Part shown: in pieces, positions 22,554 to 33,167 of the stretch
How the letters are laid out: every line of letters begins with the position of its first letter
How positions within the stretch are numbered: the stretch's first letter is position 1
Assembly (NCBI GenBank): GCA_030867875.1
Contig: JAOWCC010001634.1
Span: 55,775,352-55,839,351 of the forward strand
Direction: 5' to 3'
From: Actinernus sp. WN-2022
Lineage: Eukaryota; Cnidaria; Anthozoa; Actiniaria; Actinernidae
DNA: 64,000 nucleotides
Notes under the pieces: model-generated
Databases searched by the model: none
What the model was told of the DNA's origin: nothing
The model's input: only the letters and a program-made list of their open reading frames with translations
Made by a program: the position numbers and the translations under genes

Positions 22554-24052
22554 TGCAACTTTATTATGGCTCTGGAGGTAATACCATTGAGACGGACAAC
22601 TTCGATATAGTTGCTGTAGTAGTCACTGATGACAATCAGTGTTCGGTTGTCAAAGTCACAAAGGTCTGCCGCGACCTTGGCCCAAGGGCGTGCGACAAAC
22701 TCATGTTGCTGTAAGGGCTCCTTGCCCTGGCCATTTCAGTGAGCCAGGCAGACGTCGCACTTTGAGATACATTCTTTAATCTCAGTCGTCATGCGAGGCA
22801 AGTAGAGGGTTTCCCGAGCTCGGCGGATGCATCCTTCGATGCCGATGTGAGATGCATGTGTCTTCTGCAGGAGCTCTCTCCTCAAAACAGTAGGCACAAC
22901 AACTTGATGGCCTTTGAAGATGAGTTCCCCTTGTACGGTCAACTCATCGCGCACGTCAAAGTAAGGCCGCACACATTCTGGGACTTCCGCTCTGGTATCT
23001 GGCCAACCACCTCTGATTATTTTACGGAGCTTCTGCTGTACTGGGTCGTCAAGAGCTGCATTCTTCATTTCTTGCCATCTATCCTCGGTCACCGGCAACC
23101 AAACTCGGTGATCTATTTCCTCCAGCTCTCGTATGTAGTCGCATGCATTTACTTCTGGTAAGTATGCGCGGCTCAGCGTATCCGCCAGGAGCATTTCTTT
23201 CCCTCTTTTATGGTTGACTTGTAGACTGTAGTTTTGTAGGCGTAACAGCATGCGTTGCAGACGTTTTGGGGCCGACGCTAATGGTTTCTTGAAAATAGGC
23301 TCCAGGGGCTTGTGATCAGTCTGTACATTCACTTGCTTGCGGCCATATACATAGGCGTCAAAACAATCACAGGCGAAGACAATCGCCAGCAACTCCTTCT
23401 CAATCTGCGCGTAGCGTGTCTCCGCCGGCGTCAGTGCTCGCGATGCATATGCAACGGGTTGCCCGTTCTGCATGAGGGCCGCCCCCAATCCCGACTGAGA
23501 CACATCGCACTGTATGGTCACCTCGTCATGCAGACTGTAGTAACGCAGAACTGGGGTATGGGTTACTGCGTCTTTCAGCTTCTCGAACGCAGTTTGTTGT
23601 GGTTCATCCCAGACCCACAATGTGTCCTGCTGCGTCAGGTCCCTTAGCGGCTTGGTGACGTCAGACAGGTGAAGAAGAAACTCAGCAAGATACTGCGTTA
23701 GTCCCAACAGCCGTTGTACACCTTGTTTATCTGTTGGGGCCGGCATCTCCACTATTGCGCGGACTTTGGAAGGATCTACTTTAAGTCCCTTATCTGTTGT
23801 CATGTGACCAATAAAGAGCACCTCTTGTTGTCTCAGCTTCAGCTTCTCGATATTCAGTCGCACATTTCGTTCCCCACACCTTTGTAGGAACGCCAGCAGA
23901 TTCTTGTCGTGGTCTCTAACCGCCTCTTCGAACGTGTCTCCATATCCAACTGCAATGAAATCATCAGCAACAACTTCTACACCGGTCAGACCTTCTATGA
24001 TCTCATGCATCCGCCTTTGGAAGATAGACCTTAGGAGCTGAGGAAATTCCAA
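22554..24052 (-). pseudogene. Gypsy RT (second half), RNase H and integrase zinc domain
   Basis: The 438-residue frame 22736-24052 contains the RT active site as VADDF (instead of the usual YVDD), then LGHxT-like FIGHMTTDKG. RNase H has D in CDVSQSGLGAAL, E in EKELLAIVFA and D in TDHKPLEPI. The integrase HHCC zinc domain follows (HASHIG through CDVCLAH). A TGA at about 22733 interrupts the reading right after CLAH, and the same frame goes on as GQGKEPL and VAADLCDF to about 22560, where a one-base shift leads to the core end. Confidence 0.9.
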
Positions 24053-24518
24053 AGGGCATGCGCCTCCAACGATAGCGGCCGAAGGGTGTCTGGAACGTCG
24101 TCAGGTAGGTGGACTCTTCTTCAAGGTTTACGTGCCAAAACCCGTTCCTAACATCCATCAGCTGGCTGAGGACTTTGGCTCCGTGGAGACGCGTTGCGAT
24201 ATCTTCGATAGTAGGTAGCTGGTAATTCTCTCTTTGTATTGCGCGGTTCAAGTCTTTCGGGTCAAGACATATGCGCAGTTTTCCATTCTTCTTTGGGACA
24301 GCGACGATGGAGCTGATCCACTCAGTGGGCGTGGTCACTGCCGCTATAATTCCTTGAGCTTCTAAGTCATCCGGCGCGTCCATTAGCTTGGGCCTCAGAG
24401 CAACCGCGATTCTGCGTGGAGCGTGTTGAACTGGTGGTACCGTTTCATCGAGCCTGATATTGTACTCGCCACTCAGCTGCCTTACTCCCTCTCCGAATAC
24501 GTCTGGAAACTTTGTCAT
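24003..24518 (-). pseudogene. Gypsy RT, first half
   Basis: 171 residues: FPDVFGEG, EWISSIVAVPKKNG, RICLDPKDLN and RRMPFGISSAP, the conserved N-terminal RT blocks of Gypsy elements. The frame is lost at about 24050, where a small indel moves FQRRM into the frame of the next segment. Upstream it joins the protease frame in phase, but through a TAA stop at about 24549. Confidence 0.9.
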
Positions 24519-24548
24519 CAGTTCCTCCTTTGTCAGTGGTGTACGCTG

Positions 24549-25313
24549 TTATTGTACGGCGTATACTGGGGCGTTCTCAATCTTTGGTTTGTTCAGCAGA
24601 TCATTATCCTTGTACTGGATGATATTCATGGCAAGACATGCCTTGATGCCAAGGATTGGACGGATCGCTTCGCTGTCCACGAGACGGAAGTCCTGGACAC
24701 ATTTGAAGTCGTTTCGCCAGACGCGAAGTCTTACTTGACCGATGACTTTAATCTTAGAACCTCTGTAGGCGACCAGTGACGTTTGTTTGCGGTTTACATT
24801 GACGAGGTTTTCGTCCTTTGTTGCCTTCCGGTAAATGTGTAACGGCAGCACGTTACACTGTGCTCCGGTGTCGGGCTGGAAACTGCCTGATTCTAACTTT
24901 AATGTCACCAGTTGAGAGTCATCAAGGTTTATGGCTGTCACTTCTTCCGTCTGGTACATTTCGTCTGAAACTACCTCTTCTAGATCGGCTGCCTTCACTT
25001 CCTTAGTTCGGCATCGTGATATAAAATGATTCCGCTTTCCGCATTTATGGCACTCCTTTCCAGTCGCTGGATATGATTCCATGTTTTCCGGATGTTTGTA
25101 ACTGCATGCATCACACTCGCTCTGTCGTCCTAGACCTTGTTGTTGTCTGCGACGAAAATTCTTCCTCGATTTCCGCGGACCTCGTTCTTGTTCAACTTTA
25201 TTGGTTTCTGGCTCGGCTTCAATTCCCACGATTTTCATCTGGGCCAAAGTACTTTCGGCGGCGCGACAAATCTCGTCCGTCCTAGCGAGGCTAAGCTTGG
25301 CTTCTCGTAACAA
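24549..25313 (-). pseudogene. Gypsy gag C-terminus with zinc knuckle, and aspartic protease
   Basis: In this 254-residue frame a CX2CX4HX4C knuckle (C88, C91, H96, C101) follows a basic KSRKNFRRRQQQ stretch, and the protease active site FQPDTGAQ is at about residue 148, with ILGI near the end. Gag packages the RNA and the protease processes the polyprotein. The frame is open further upstream (about 25420); the listed start is not a real initiation site. It ends in a TAA that is in phase with the RT frame. Confidence 0.88.
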
Positions 25314-25413
25314 TTTCTCTCTTACTTTGGTGTCGTGGATGCCAAATACTAAGCGGTCTCGTAGGATTTCATCAGGAGTTATTGTCTCAAAATCGCATCC
25401 GGAGGCGAGCTTT

Positions 25414-25788
25414 CTAAGAGCAGTCTTGTATTGTTCGTAGGTTTCTCCTGCATCCTACGGTTAAAGCGATAACGCTCGAATGGGACATTTTTTCGAGGCT
25501 GCAGTACTCGCCAAATAGTTTCAAAACAGGCTCAATTTTATCTTTGTCTCCGACTTCGGTCCAGTCGCTGAAGGTCGAATACACCTCACGGGCCTCCTCT
25601 CCTATTACTGTTAGAAGGGTTGCTACTTGAACGGCTTCAGACTTTTTATTCAGCTCCGTGGCTAGGGCATAGTTGCTCCAGGCAAGATGAAATCTTTTCC
25701 ACCTTTCCGAGGCGTTTGAAGCGTGTATTTCCAACGGCGCTGGCGGCGCTAGTGAGAAATTCGAGGCCATATTCCACTGAATTTTCAC
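25414..25788 (-). pseudogene. Gypsy gag N-terminal part
   Basis: 124 residues including the WKRFHLAWSNYALA and VIGEEAREVYSTF stretches, typical of retrotransposon gag in animals. Frameshifts at about 25475 and 25440 (judged from where the other frames resume with FERYRF and then YEQYKTALRKLASG) separate it from the zinc-knuckle part. Confidence 0.8.
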
Positions 25789-25840
25789 GCCAAAATCAAT
25801 CTGTGACTCTAGGCTTGGGTTCTAAGACTGGCTGCCACCA

Positions 25841-26074
25841 TGTAAGACGACTAAGGAAGCTGTATTCTAACTGTTTGAGTTTAATTCAAGATAAACATGG
25901 TTAGGCTACAACGCCCAGACTACAACTGAATGTTTACTTCGAGTCCGGCTACAAGACTAGCGCTCACGTGTATGTGCAGCCAGGCGTGCGATACAATGAT
26001 TGGCAGATAAACAATAGTGTAACAGAACATGATATGAAATACGTGATAATAATAGAGTCACACAATTTGTCACA
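25841..26074 (-). repeat. 5' LTR of the Gypsy element
   Basis: 234 bp, the promoter-side LTR on the minus strand. It differs from the 3' LTR at five positions that I could count. Confidence 0.95.
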
Positions 26075-26124
26075 GAATTAGTGATAAATGTCAATTGTGA
26101 TTGTCAAAATCTCTGTAATTCCAC

Positions 26125-26382
26125 TCCGGGGAACTCCCTATATGCCACTGACGGGAATGCTCGTCGTACCTTTTAATTTAGGGGTAAAAATTCGTATTTT
26201 GGTATCTTTTAGGGTATTCAATTTGAAACGGTCACAGTTTTACGGTATCGTTGTACCAATCAAGGGAAAAATAATATTCGGCATCGCCCCAAAATACGAG
26301 ACTTTGGTACCTTTTAGGGAAATTTTTGAACATTTTCGCCTAGCATCCCCGTCACTTTTTTATGGGAGTCCCCCCCCTCGGG
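26125..26382. mobile_element. 258-bp TIR element, relative of the one at 19044
   Basis: G/C-rich ends with GGGAACTCCC-like and GGATGCT-like blocks in inverse orientation, and TACCTTTTA-type phrases inside. The flanks AATTCCAC and AATTTCAC form an 8-bp duplication with one mismatch. No coding capacity. Confidence 0.75.
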
Positions 26383-26584
26383 AATTTCACGCGTGAAATT
26401 TATCCCTAATTTATCCCCAATTTGGGGGTTTAGGAAACTTGGATGAGAAGTGCTTACACATCTCTGGATTTGTGTGCCGAAAGCAGACGCGAAATCGATT
26501 TGAATTTCTTGTCGAATTTCGGCGGCGAGTGAGATCACATCGATGAAAAGCGCCTTGAAGCTGCATACCTTGTGTATATTTGTG

Positions 26585-27559
26585 CACAGGCAGCCCAAGC
26601 TCAAAGTTTGAATTTATTTGACAGTTGAACTACGAAGGATCAAACTTCTAGAATATCTGGTATTTTATTGCACTAAATGGCAAATGAATAACACAATAAA
26701 CTTGCTTTGATGAAGATTAAGTTGTTGTGTCTTGAATTTGGGGGTTTGGGGGTCGATTTAACGAGTTTCTAGGAAACCTGGATTCACTCTACCTAAAGAG
26801 AGGAAAGGCCGGCAAGCCGATTGCAATGGCGTGTCACATACCTGTCATCTCCACGGCAAAAATGACCCTTAAACTCAATCGACGTGATACTTCCGGATCC
26901 CGTAGACAGATCTCCTTGCTACGTATCCTCCAAGTTTCACGACCAAACATTCAACGAGTACCGAGAAATGATTTTTGTCACCTCGCATTCACCTCTTCAC
27001 ACTTTGATGAGACACCGGAAGTCCAACAGAAAGGATGCCTCGTTTTGGAGCGTTCCCATCCAATTGGTCCGGCTGTGATTCAAGGCATCCTTTCGGTTGG
27101 ACTTCCGGTGTCTCGTCAAACTGTGAAGAGGTGTTTTAATAGGACAGCGAAATGCGAGGTGACAAAAATCATTTATTGGTATTCTTTGAATGTTTGGTCA
27201 TGAAACTTGGAGGATACGTAGCAATGAGATCTGTCTACGGGATCCGGAAGTATCACGTCGATTGAGTGGATTTAAGGGTCATTTTTGCCGTGGAGATGAC
27301 AGGTATATGACACGCCATCGCGATCAGCTTGCCGGCCTTTCCTATCTTTAGGTAGAGTGAATCCAGGTTTCCTAGAAACTCGTTAAATCGGCCCCCAAAC
27401 CCCCAAATTCAAGACACAACAACTTAATCTTCATCAAAGCAAGTTTATTGTGTTATTCATTTGCCATTTAGTGCGATAAAATACCAGATATTCTGGAAGT
27501 TTGAACCTTCGTAGTTCAACTGTCAAATAAATTCAAACTTTGAGCTTGGGCTGCCTGTG
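26585..27559. mobile_element. 975-bp near-palindromic fold-back element
   Basis: Arms 26585-27040 and 27083-27559 are inverted copies at high identity around a 42-bp centre. The termini are CACAGGCAGCCC and its exact inverse. ATTTGTG flanks both sides (26578-26584, 27560-27566). The 102-, 125- and 64-residue frames here are arm by-products. The same 12-base terminus occurs at 10959-10970, 27811-27822 and 43891-43902. Confidence 0.9.
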
Positions 27560-27922
27560 ATTTGTGTCTTTGAAGTAGACACGCGGCCAACCGTCAAAAC
27601 CTCGAGGCCTAATAAACTGCTTTAGAAGTCCCCAAATCACCCCAAAACCACTCACAAAACTTCATTAAGTATCAATGTTTTATTATTGAAGATTTATTTC
27701 GTAGGAATCGGAAAAGAGAATTCACAAGGAGCAATTATGTAAACTCTTCCGAGATCGCTTATGAAACATACCACAGGTAACCCAAAAAGCGGGAAATATA
27801 TGTCGAGTCTGGGCTGCCTGTGGTCAAATCGAGTCGAGTACGAAGTCCAGCATGGCCGGGTCCGTGCACGTGGGTGATGATTCCGTGGGTGATATGATTC
27901 TGTGCTAACTGCCTTTAATTGA

Positions 27923-28157
27923 AGAGATCTGAAGTCACTAAACCTACAGGAGCTCAAGTCTGAACTCGGAAAGCGAAGACTCAGTAAAAGCGGGAAGAAG
28001 ACAATCTTAGTTGATCGGCTACAGTCAAAATTCCCGCCAAAACCTGGAAATCGATGACAATGGCAAAATTAAGAACTCGTCGCAACCCAAAGTAATTAAC
28101 TTACTATCTGATCAACCAAACAGTACGGAAAATGTCAAAGTCAAGTCCTCTACGGAA
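27923..28157 (+). pseudogene. LINE B ORF1, N-terminal SAP domain
   Basis: The frame after a TGA at 27920 gives LNLQELKSELGKRRLSKSG and then KTILVDRL, a good match to the SAP motif, a small helix-turn-helix DNA-binding fold. It ends at a TGA (28055-28057), and a +1 frame continues with DDNGKIKN to the insertion at 28158. SAP modules are more usual in chromatin proteins and transposases; here it lies directly upstream of an esterase ORF1 in the same orientation. Whether it truly belongs to the LINE is inference. Confidence 0.6.
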
Positions 28158-28797
28158 TACCCTGCGAGCAGAGGTTTCTCATCTCCCGGCTGCCTTTCCT
28201 GTCGCCGAGAGAAACCTCTGCCACGAAACGATTGCTTTTCGCGTTGAGCATGCGCCACGGTATCTGGATTGCCATTGGCCGAAAAAAAAACGAGACGGTA
28301 AACATTTTAGATTCATTGTATGTAGATTTCAAATTGTCCATTTCCTATTGTTATAAACGGCAGTGGAGAAAATAAAATTAATGTCCTTCTTCAAAGGTAT
28401 AAATCAAAGCTTTCTTTAGGATAAATTAAGGTAGATTTATTGAACGGTAATTTCAAGGTATTCTGTGCAGTTAAGTAAAGTAAGAAGAAGACAAAGCCGG
28501 AGTTTGAAGCCCGTTCGTATCAATCGTCGGCAAACAACAAACGCGTGACGACATAAATAACGGCTGCGAAGGATACTGTGGGCTCTTGCAAAACCAGCGA
28601 AGATCACCAAAAAGTCATGCCCGAGTGATATCAAACAGGTAAAACCGGTTTGGTAACTGGTTTATCACGTGGTTTACCTCCAAGATTTTGGAGGTTGCAA
28701 GTGCGCATGTTCAACGGCAAAATCAATCGTTTCGTGGCAGAGGTTTCTCTCGGCGACAGGAAAGGCAGAGAGATGAGAAACCTCTGCTCGCAGGGTA
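28158..28797. mobile_element. 640-bp Mutator-like nonautonomous element
   Basis: Termini TACCCTGCGAGCAGAGG and inverse extend as about 105-bp TIRs with few mismatches. TCTACGGAA is duplicated exactly (28149-28157 and 28798-28806). A 9-bp duplication with long TIRs is the hallmark of MULEs. The copy has no transposase. It interrupts LINE B ORF1. Confidence 0.85.
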
Positions 28798-28806
28798 TCT
28801 ACGGAA

Positions 28807-29738
28807 TGTCCCTGCTATTCACTCATCATGGACATGAGGAGTGAAATCACCGAGATCAAAAGGGCACAAAACCTGGGGGAAGACAGGCAAACTTATGGCA
28901 TCTACAATTTGAGAAAGAAAATGCACAACTATAAGGGGCCAGCTGATGTCCCAAAGAAACCGATGTGACCAGGTCACCCAAGAGCATGATTCCTTAAAGT
29001 TAGCTCTGCAGATTATTTCAAGAGATCTTCATTTGCAAACTACAAACACAAATACTCCGAGTCGACGTCAGCTAAACCGCCACCCTCCACTGCCCCTATC
29101 AGATTCCAGACCGAAATAAGGTGGGTCACGAGAGAATGACAGTCAATGGATCGTACCGTCAAACAATAGGAACAAAAGAAGAAAAAAAGTGAAAAAACCA
29201 AACAAACCAAAAAAGAGCAGATATACATAACAAAGAGAATCTAAACCAGAACCAGCGGCGCCCAGAAATGTTGTCAAACAATCGAAATGGAAATAAATCG
29301 AACAACAAATCTGATGCCAAATGCCAAACAAACAACAGTGAAAGGAAACCGGTCACTGTGATCTGCGGTGATTCTATGATTAAAAATATCATAGGATGGG
29401 ATATCTCAAGCTCAAACAAAGTAGTAGTCAAGCCATTTTCTGGAGCGACGACATCTGACATGGAGGATTACCTAAGGCCTCTCGTAAGGAAGAATCCGGA
29501 AAATGCACCGACAACTAACGTCTCGATATCAAGTCTGATCGCTAGACGAGACGATAAGGAGGGAAAAGTTGCAAGTGTCAACAACTGTCTAAAGAATTTG
29601 TGCAGCCGACATCGCCGGACCTTCATTGATAACTCTAACATCAAACTCGAACACTTAAACCGGGGAGGTCTGCACCTGTCGCCAAATGGAAATTCTATTC
29701 TTTTTAACAATCTTCAATCGTGTATAAATAGGGATTAG
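28807..29738 (+). pseudogene. LINE B ORF1, esterase (SGNH) part
   Basis: 28807-29260 is a decayed linker (KHKYSES and APIRFQT in one frame, stops in others). The frame 29268-29738 carries the SGNH block I (VICGDSMIKNI), the PFSGATTSDMEDYL helix and a block V-like GGLHLSPNG. The GTN block III is missing, probably by deletion, when compared with the intact copy at 52105. ORF1 of CR1/L2 elements often has such a lipase/esterase fold. The TAG stop at 29736-29738 is in the same frame as the endonuclease ORF that follows. Confidence 0.75.
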
Positions 29739-30384
29739 GAGTCCGAGGAACCCGTAAGTCCCACATTACATGAAAATTTTGCTTTAATATCTACAATCAC
29801 ACCTAATAACGGTAAGTCTACCTCTTCACTAAAATGTAGTCGTGGTTTAGTAATGGCTTGTCTCAATATCAATAGCCTCCTTACCCATATCGATGAGCTA
29901 AGATTGTTTATGGGCTCACACAATGAAATTGATATTCTGGCAATAAATGAGACTAAACTGGACCCTTTGATACATGACGACGAGGTTTATTTACCTGGCT
30001 TTCAAATAGTTAGAAAAGACCGTTCACGGAATGGTGGGGATGTTTGTATATATGTGCGATTAAACATCAATTTCCATACTCGTGATGATTTGAGCTTGGC
30101 GGACCTTGAATGTTTAACCGTACAGATAAATAAACCTCACTCGAAAGCATTTCTTGTAAGCACCTGGTACAGAAGGCCTCAAGAGCCCACTGGTATTTTC
30201 GGCAAATTTGAAGACTTCATTGGAAAAATTGATGCTGAAAACTCAGAATTATACCTACTGGGCGACTTAAATTGTAACCTGCTGCCAGGTATTATCGATC
30301 ACAATGGTACTCATCTCACCAATATTATGGATATTTATGGCTTAAGTCAATTAATCAATCAACCAACTAGAATAACTAAAACCG
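29739..30384 (+). pseudogene. LINE B ORF2, endonuclease with deleted end
   Basis: After the ORF1 TAG the same frame stays open for 38 codons to an ATG at 29853 and then gives ACLNINSL, NETKLDP, SRNGGDVCIY and LGDLNCNL. It stops being LINE-like at TRITKT (about 30384). The last part with the SDH motif is missing, and 17 bases there (GGCAATCCCTTTATGTA) equal the terminus of the MITE at 34126, which suggests a deletion or imprecise excision at a former insertion. Confidence 0.8.
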
Positions 30385-30851
30385 GCAATCCCTTTATGTA
30401 ATGCGCAAAAGAGATTTCTTGAAACGCACTCACTCGTCCACAAATGACCCGTCTATTTGGGAAAGATATAAGAAGGCTAGAAACAATACTGACTAATATT
30501 AAACAAGCCAAGCGCAAATATTTCTCAGAGAGCCTAGAGAAAAGTGTCAATGACCAACGAAAAACTTGGAAACTCATAAACGAATTGCAAAATCGTCAAA
30601 GCAAGCAATCTGCTGTTGCTGAAATTAAAGTTGGTGATCAACTCATTAACTCATCAACTCATTAACTCTTCAACCAATATCGCGGAGGCTTTTAACACAC
30701 ACTTCACGAAAATTGGGGAGGACTTAGCACGTGAAATCTCTCCTACAAATGTTGACCCACTATCTTATATGAATAACACCAGCCATTCGTTCTCCTTCCA
30801 GAAAATAGAAATCTCACAAATAATCGAACTGATTCGTAAACTTGATGTTAA

Positions 30852-31445
30852 AGTGCCCCTACGATCAAATTTTGACATATCAATGTTTTTGCATATTCAT
30901 AAAGTAGAGTTCATATATTATTACCAGTTCAAATTGTTTTTCGATACAACGACAGGAAGTCTTATTTTTTTAGCTCCGAATATTGAATCTACACGTCCGC
31001 CATTACTGGAAGCCGAGCCCTTTGTTCAGCTTTAAACAAAGGTTTATTCACCGGAAATGATGTCATACACTTAACGCTCGCCTGCAGAACACAACGCCTG
31101 GAGGCATATTTCTACTAAAAACGTCTTCACGTACATAAGAAGAAAGTTATATTTATCTTTGCGAGGTTGGCTACTTTTTTATGCACGCTATTTCGCGCCA
31201 CGAGGTTGTCGTGTTAAGTGTATGACATCACTTCCGGTGAATAAACCTTTGTTTAAAGCTGAACAAAGGGCACGGCTTCCAGCAATGGCGGACAGGATTT
31301 TACCGCTAATCTCTCCTAAAATTTGTGGTTTAACTTGCCCATTTGGGAATATTTTTTACTATTTCGGATATTTCTAATACTGATTGACCTATAGACACTG
31401 AAAAAGTGGCAAATCGAAATGGTAAATTTTCGTCGTAGTGGCACT
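30852..31445. mobile_element. 594-bp MITE with TTAA target duplication
   Basis: TTAA at 30848-30851 and 31446-31449 flanks termini AGTGCC and GGCACT. The TIRs continue imperfectly, and a long inner inverted repeat includes TTTGTTCAGCTTTAAACAAAGG. TTAA targets are used by piggyBac- and Kolobok-type transposases. Joining the flanks with one TTAA keeps the LINE reading frame, so the boundaries are well fixed. No coding capacity. Confidence 0.85.
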
Positions 31446-32050
31446 TTAAGAAAGCAACGGGCTTAGATAAAATCCCTTCAAAGCTGTTAAAAATGGCTGG
31501 GGATATCATTGCTCCCTCTTTAACAACAATTCTCAATCAGTCCTTATCTATGGGTATTTTTCCTGCAGACTGGAAAATAGCTCGGGTCTCACCTGTCTTC
31601 AAGAAGGGCACGAAATCGGACATGAACAACTATCGACCAATATCAGTCATCCCCACGACCAGTTATACCAATATTTTAATGAAAATAACATGCTTACAAA
31701 TAGTCAATCTGGATTTCGGTCACTACACATCACTCTCACCGCAATGCTCGAGGCGAAAAATGATTGGTGTGTCAATATTGACAAAGGCTTTCTTAATGGT
31801 GTGATCTTTATTGACTTAAAGAAGGCCTTTGACACTATTGTCATCATTATCCAAAAACTAGCAAAATACGGATTAGACCATAATTCATTAAACTGGTTCG
31901 AATCATACCTATCTCAGCTATGTAGTGTTGACGGTCATTTATCTATCCCAAGTTCAATAACCTGTGGCGTCCCTCAGGATCCTTAATTGGCCCGTTACTT
32001 TTTCTAATATACATAAACGACCTTCCAAATTGCCTAAATGACGTTTACCC

Positions 32051-32590
32051 CCGGGGGGGGTACTCCTGTTTGTGACGTATTATGTATGTCCAATTATAAT
32101 TGTGAAGACTACCTCATACAGGTCACCAATACCAATCACAGAATAGCATTGACAAAGCTGAGGCTAAGTAATCACAAATTGGCAATTGAAACTGGGCGTT
32201 ACTCGAAACCTTACAAAATACCCGAAGAAAGAATTTGCCCCATTTGTACAAATGGCGTCGAAGATGAAGAACATGTTTTAATAAAATGCCCAGCATACCG
32301 CAATATAAGGAAAAACCTTTTCGATTATTTGGAGGATCAAATCAAAATCAAAATAAACAGAATGACGCCTAATGAGGTATTTTTACTAATCATAAACCCC
32401 CAAACAAGGATAGAGCTGTGCAAAAACAAATTGCCAAATTTATCTATGAATGCGTAAAACAAAGAAAGAAAAGGACAACTTCATAACATTCTATGACTAA
32501 CTTTTATTTATTGATATAACTTGTCTTTTATGTAAATTTATTTGGGCTACTGCCAATGTACACATTAGTATAAGGCTCCAAATAAAATCA

Positions 32591-32623
<33 letters not shown>

Positions 32624-33167
32624 ATGTGCCGCCCGGGTGGGTCAGGGTTTTGAGCTTGGTTTGGGCAGGTAGGGTCAGGGTTTTGACCTGATTTGGGCAG
32701 ATCAGGGTCAGGATTTGAGTATAATTTGGGTTCAGTCAGGGTCGGGGTTCAGGTTTTGCTAGCGGGTAGTTAGGGTTCAGTTTTTTTTAGCCATTCTGTT
32801 GCCGCATTTTGATCGCCTGCCCACATGCAAGCACTGAGGTTCCCATACATCGTGACGCCGCTAATTCGTACTTCAGTACTTATCTATGTACTTCATCTGC
32901 TGATTTGTTTACCCAATGACACGTCCCGACTTGAAATGTTCCGTATTTTGCATGCAATCCCGGTACGCGGTATACCAGCCGGGGTATATATCCGACCGTG
33001 TTTTGAAAACAAATTAAAGAAGGGGCAATCAGGGTTTTTTTTCCACCAAAAGGGGGCAATCAGGGTTTTGGAGCTCGGATTGGGTCAAACAGGGTCAGGG
33101 TTTGAGCCTCTTGGCCTCACATACATACACATTTTTCATGTAAGTACCCCCCCCCCCCCCCGGGCGG
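32051..33167 (+). mobile_element. GC-rich dispersed element inserted in LINE B RT
   Basis: It begins CCGGGGGGGGTACTCC and ends with GTACCCCC and CGGGCGG. The flanks TTACCC match (32045-32050, 33168-33173; 8 bp with one mismatch if extended), and the LINE reading resumes immediately on both sides between its motifs B and C. Its body (32632-33120) has spaced GGGTCAGGG motifs and equals the minus-strand copy at 14889-15432. It is itself interrupted by a LINE 3' end at 32086-32622. Confidence 0.8.
32086..32622 (+). mobile_element. LINE C: 3' end of a different LINE family
   Basis: The coding end (32086-32457) reads LTKLRLSNHKLAIETGRY, then CPIC followed by DEEHVLIKCPAY, a C2HC zinc motif (CX2CX8HX4C) found at the C-terminus of many LINE ORF2 proteins. 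Then come AATAAAATCA and a (CTGT)n tail. This terminal domain differs from those of LINEs B, D, E and F, so it is another family. It splits the GC-rich element between TATTATGT and TATGTGCC. Confidence 0.75.

Larger units (their letters stand above)
21486..26074 (-). mobile_element. Complete but decayed Gypsy (Ty3/Metaviridae) LTR retrotransposon
   Basis: Two 234-bp LTRs (TGT...ACA) differ at about 5 positions, and GAATT duplications lie at 21481-21485 and 26075-26079. On the minus strand the order is gag with a zinc knuckle, protease, reverse transcriptase, RNase H, integrase, i.e. the Gypsy order. The primer-binding side next to the 5' LTR reads TGGTGGCAGCCAG, and a purine tract (GGAATAGGGGAGA) abuts the 3' LTR. 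The coding part is broken by in-frame stops and several frameshifts, so it cannot move by itself. A separate env gene was not seen. Confidence 0.95.

Noticed and set aside
22847..25904. Plus-strand open frames over the Gypsy element
   Set aside because: Antisense shadows of gag-pol, with no recognisable motif.
32038..32457. 139-residue open frame as one protein
   Set aside because: Its first 16 codons come from LINE B and the GC-rich element; only the part after 32086 belongs to LINE C.
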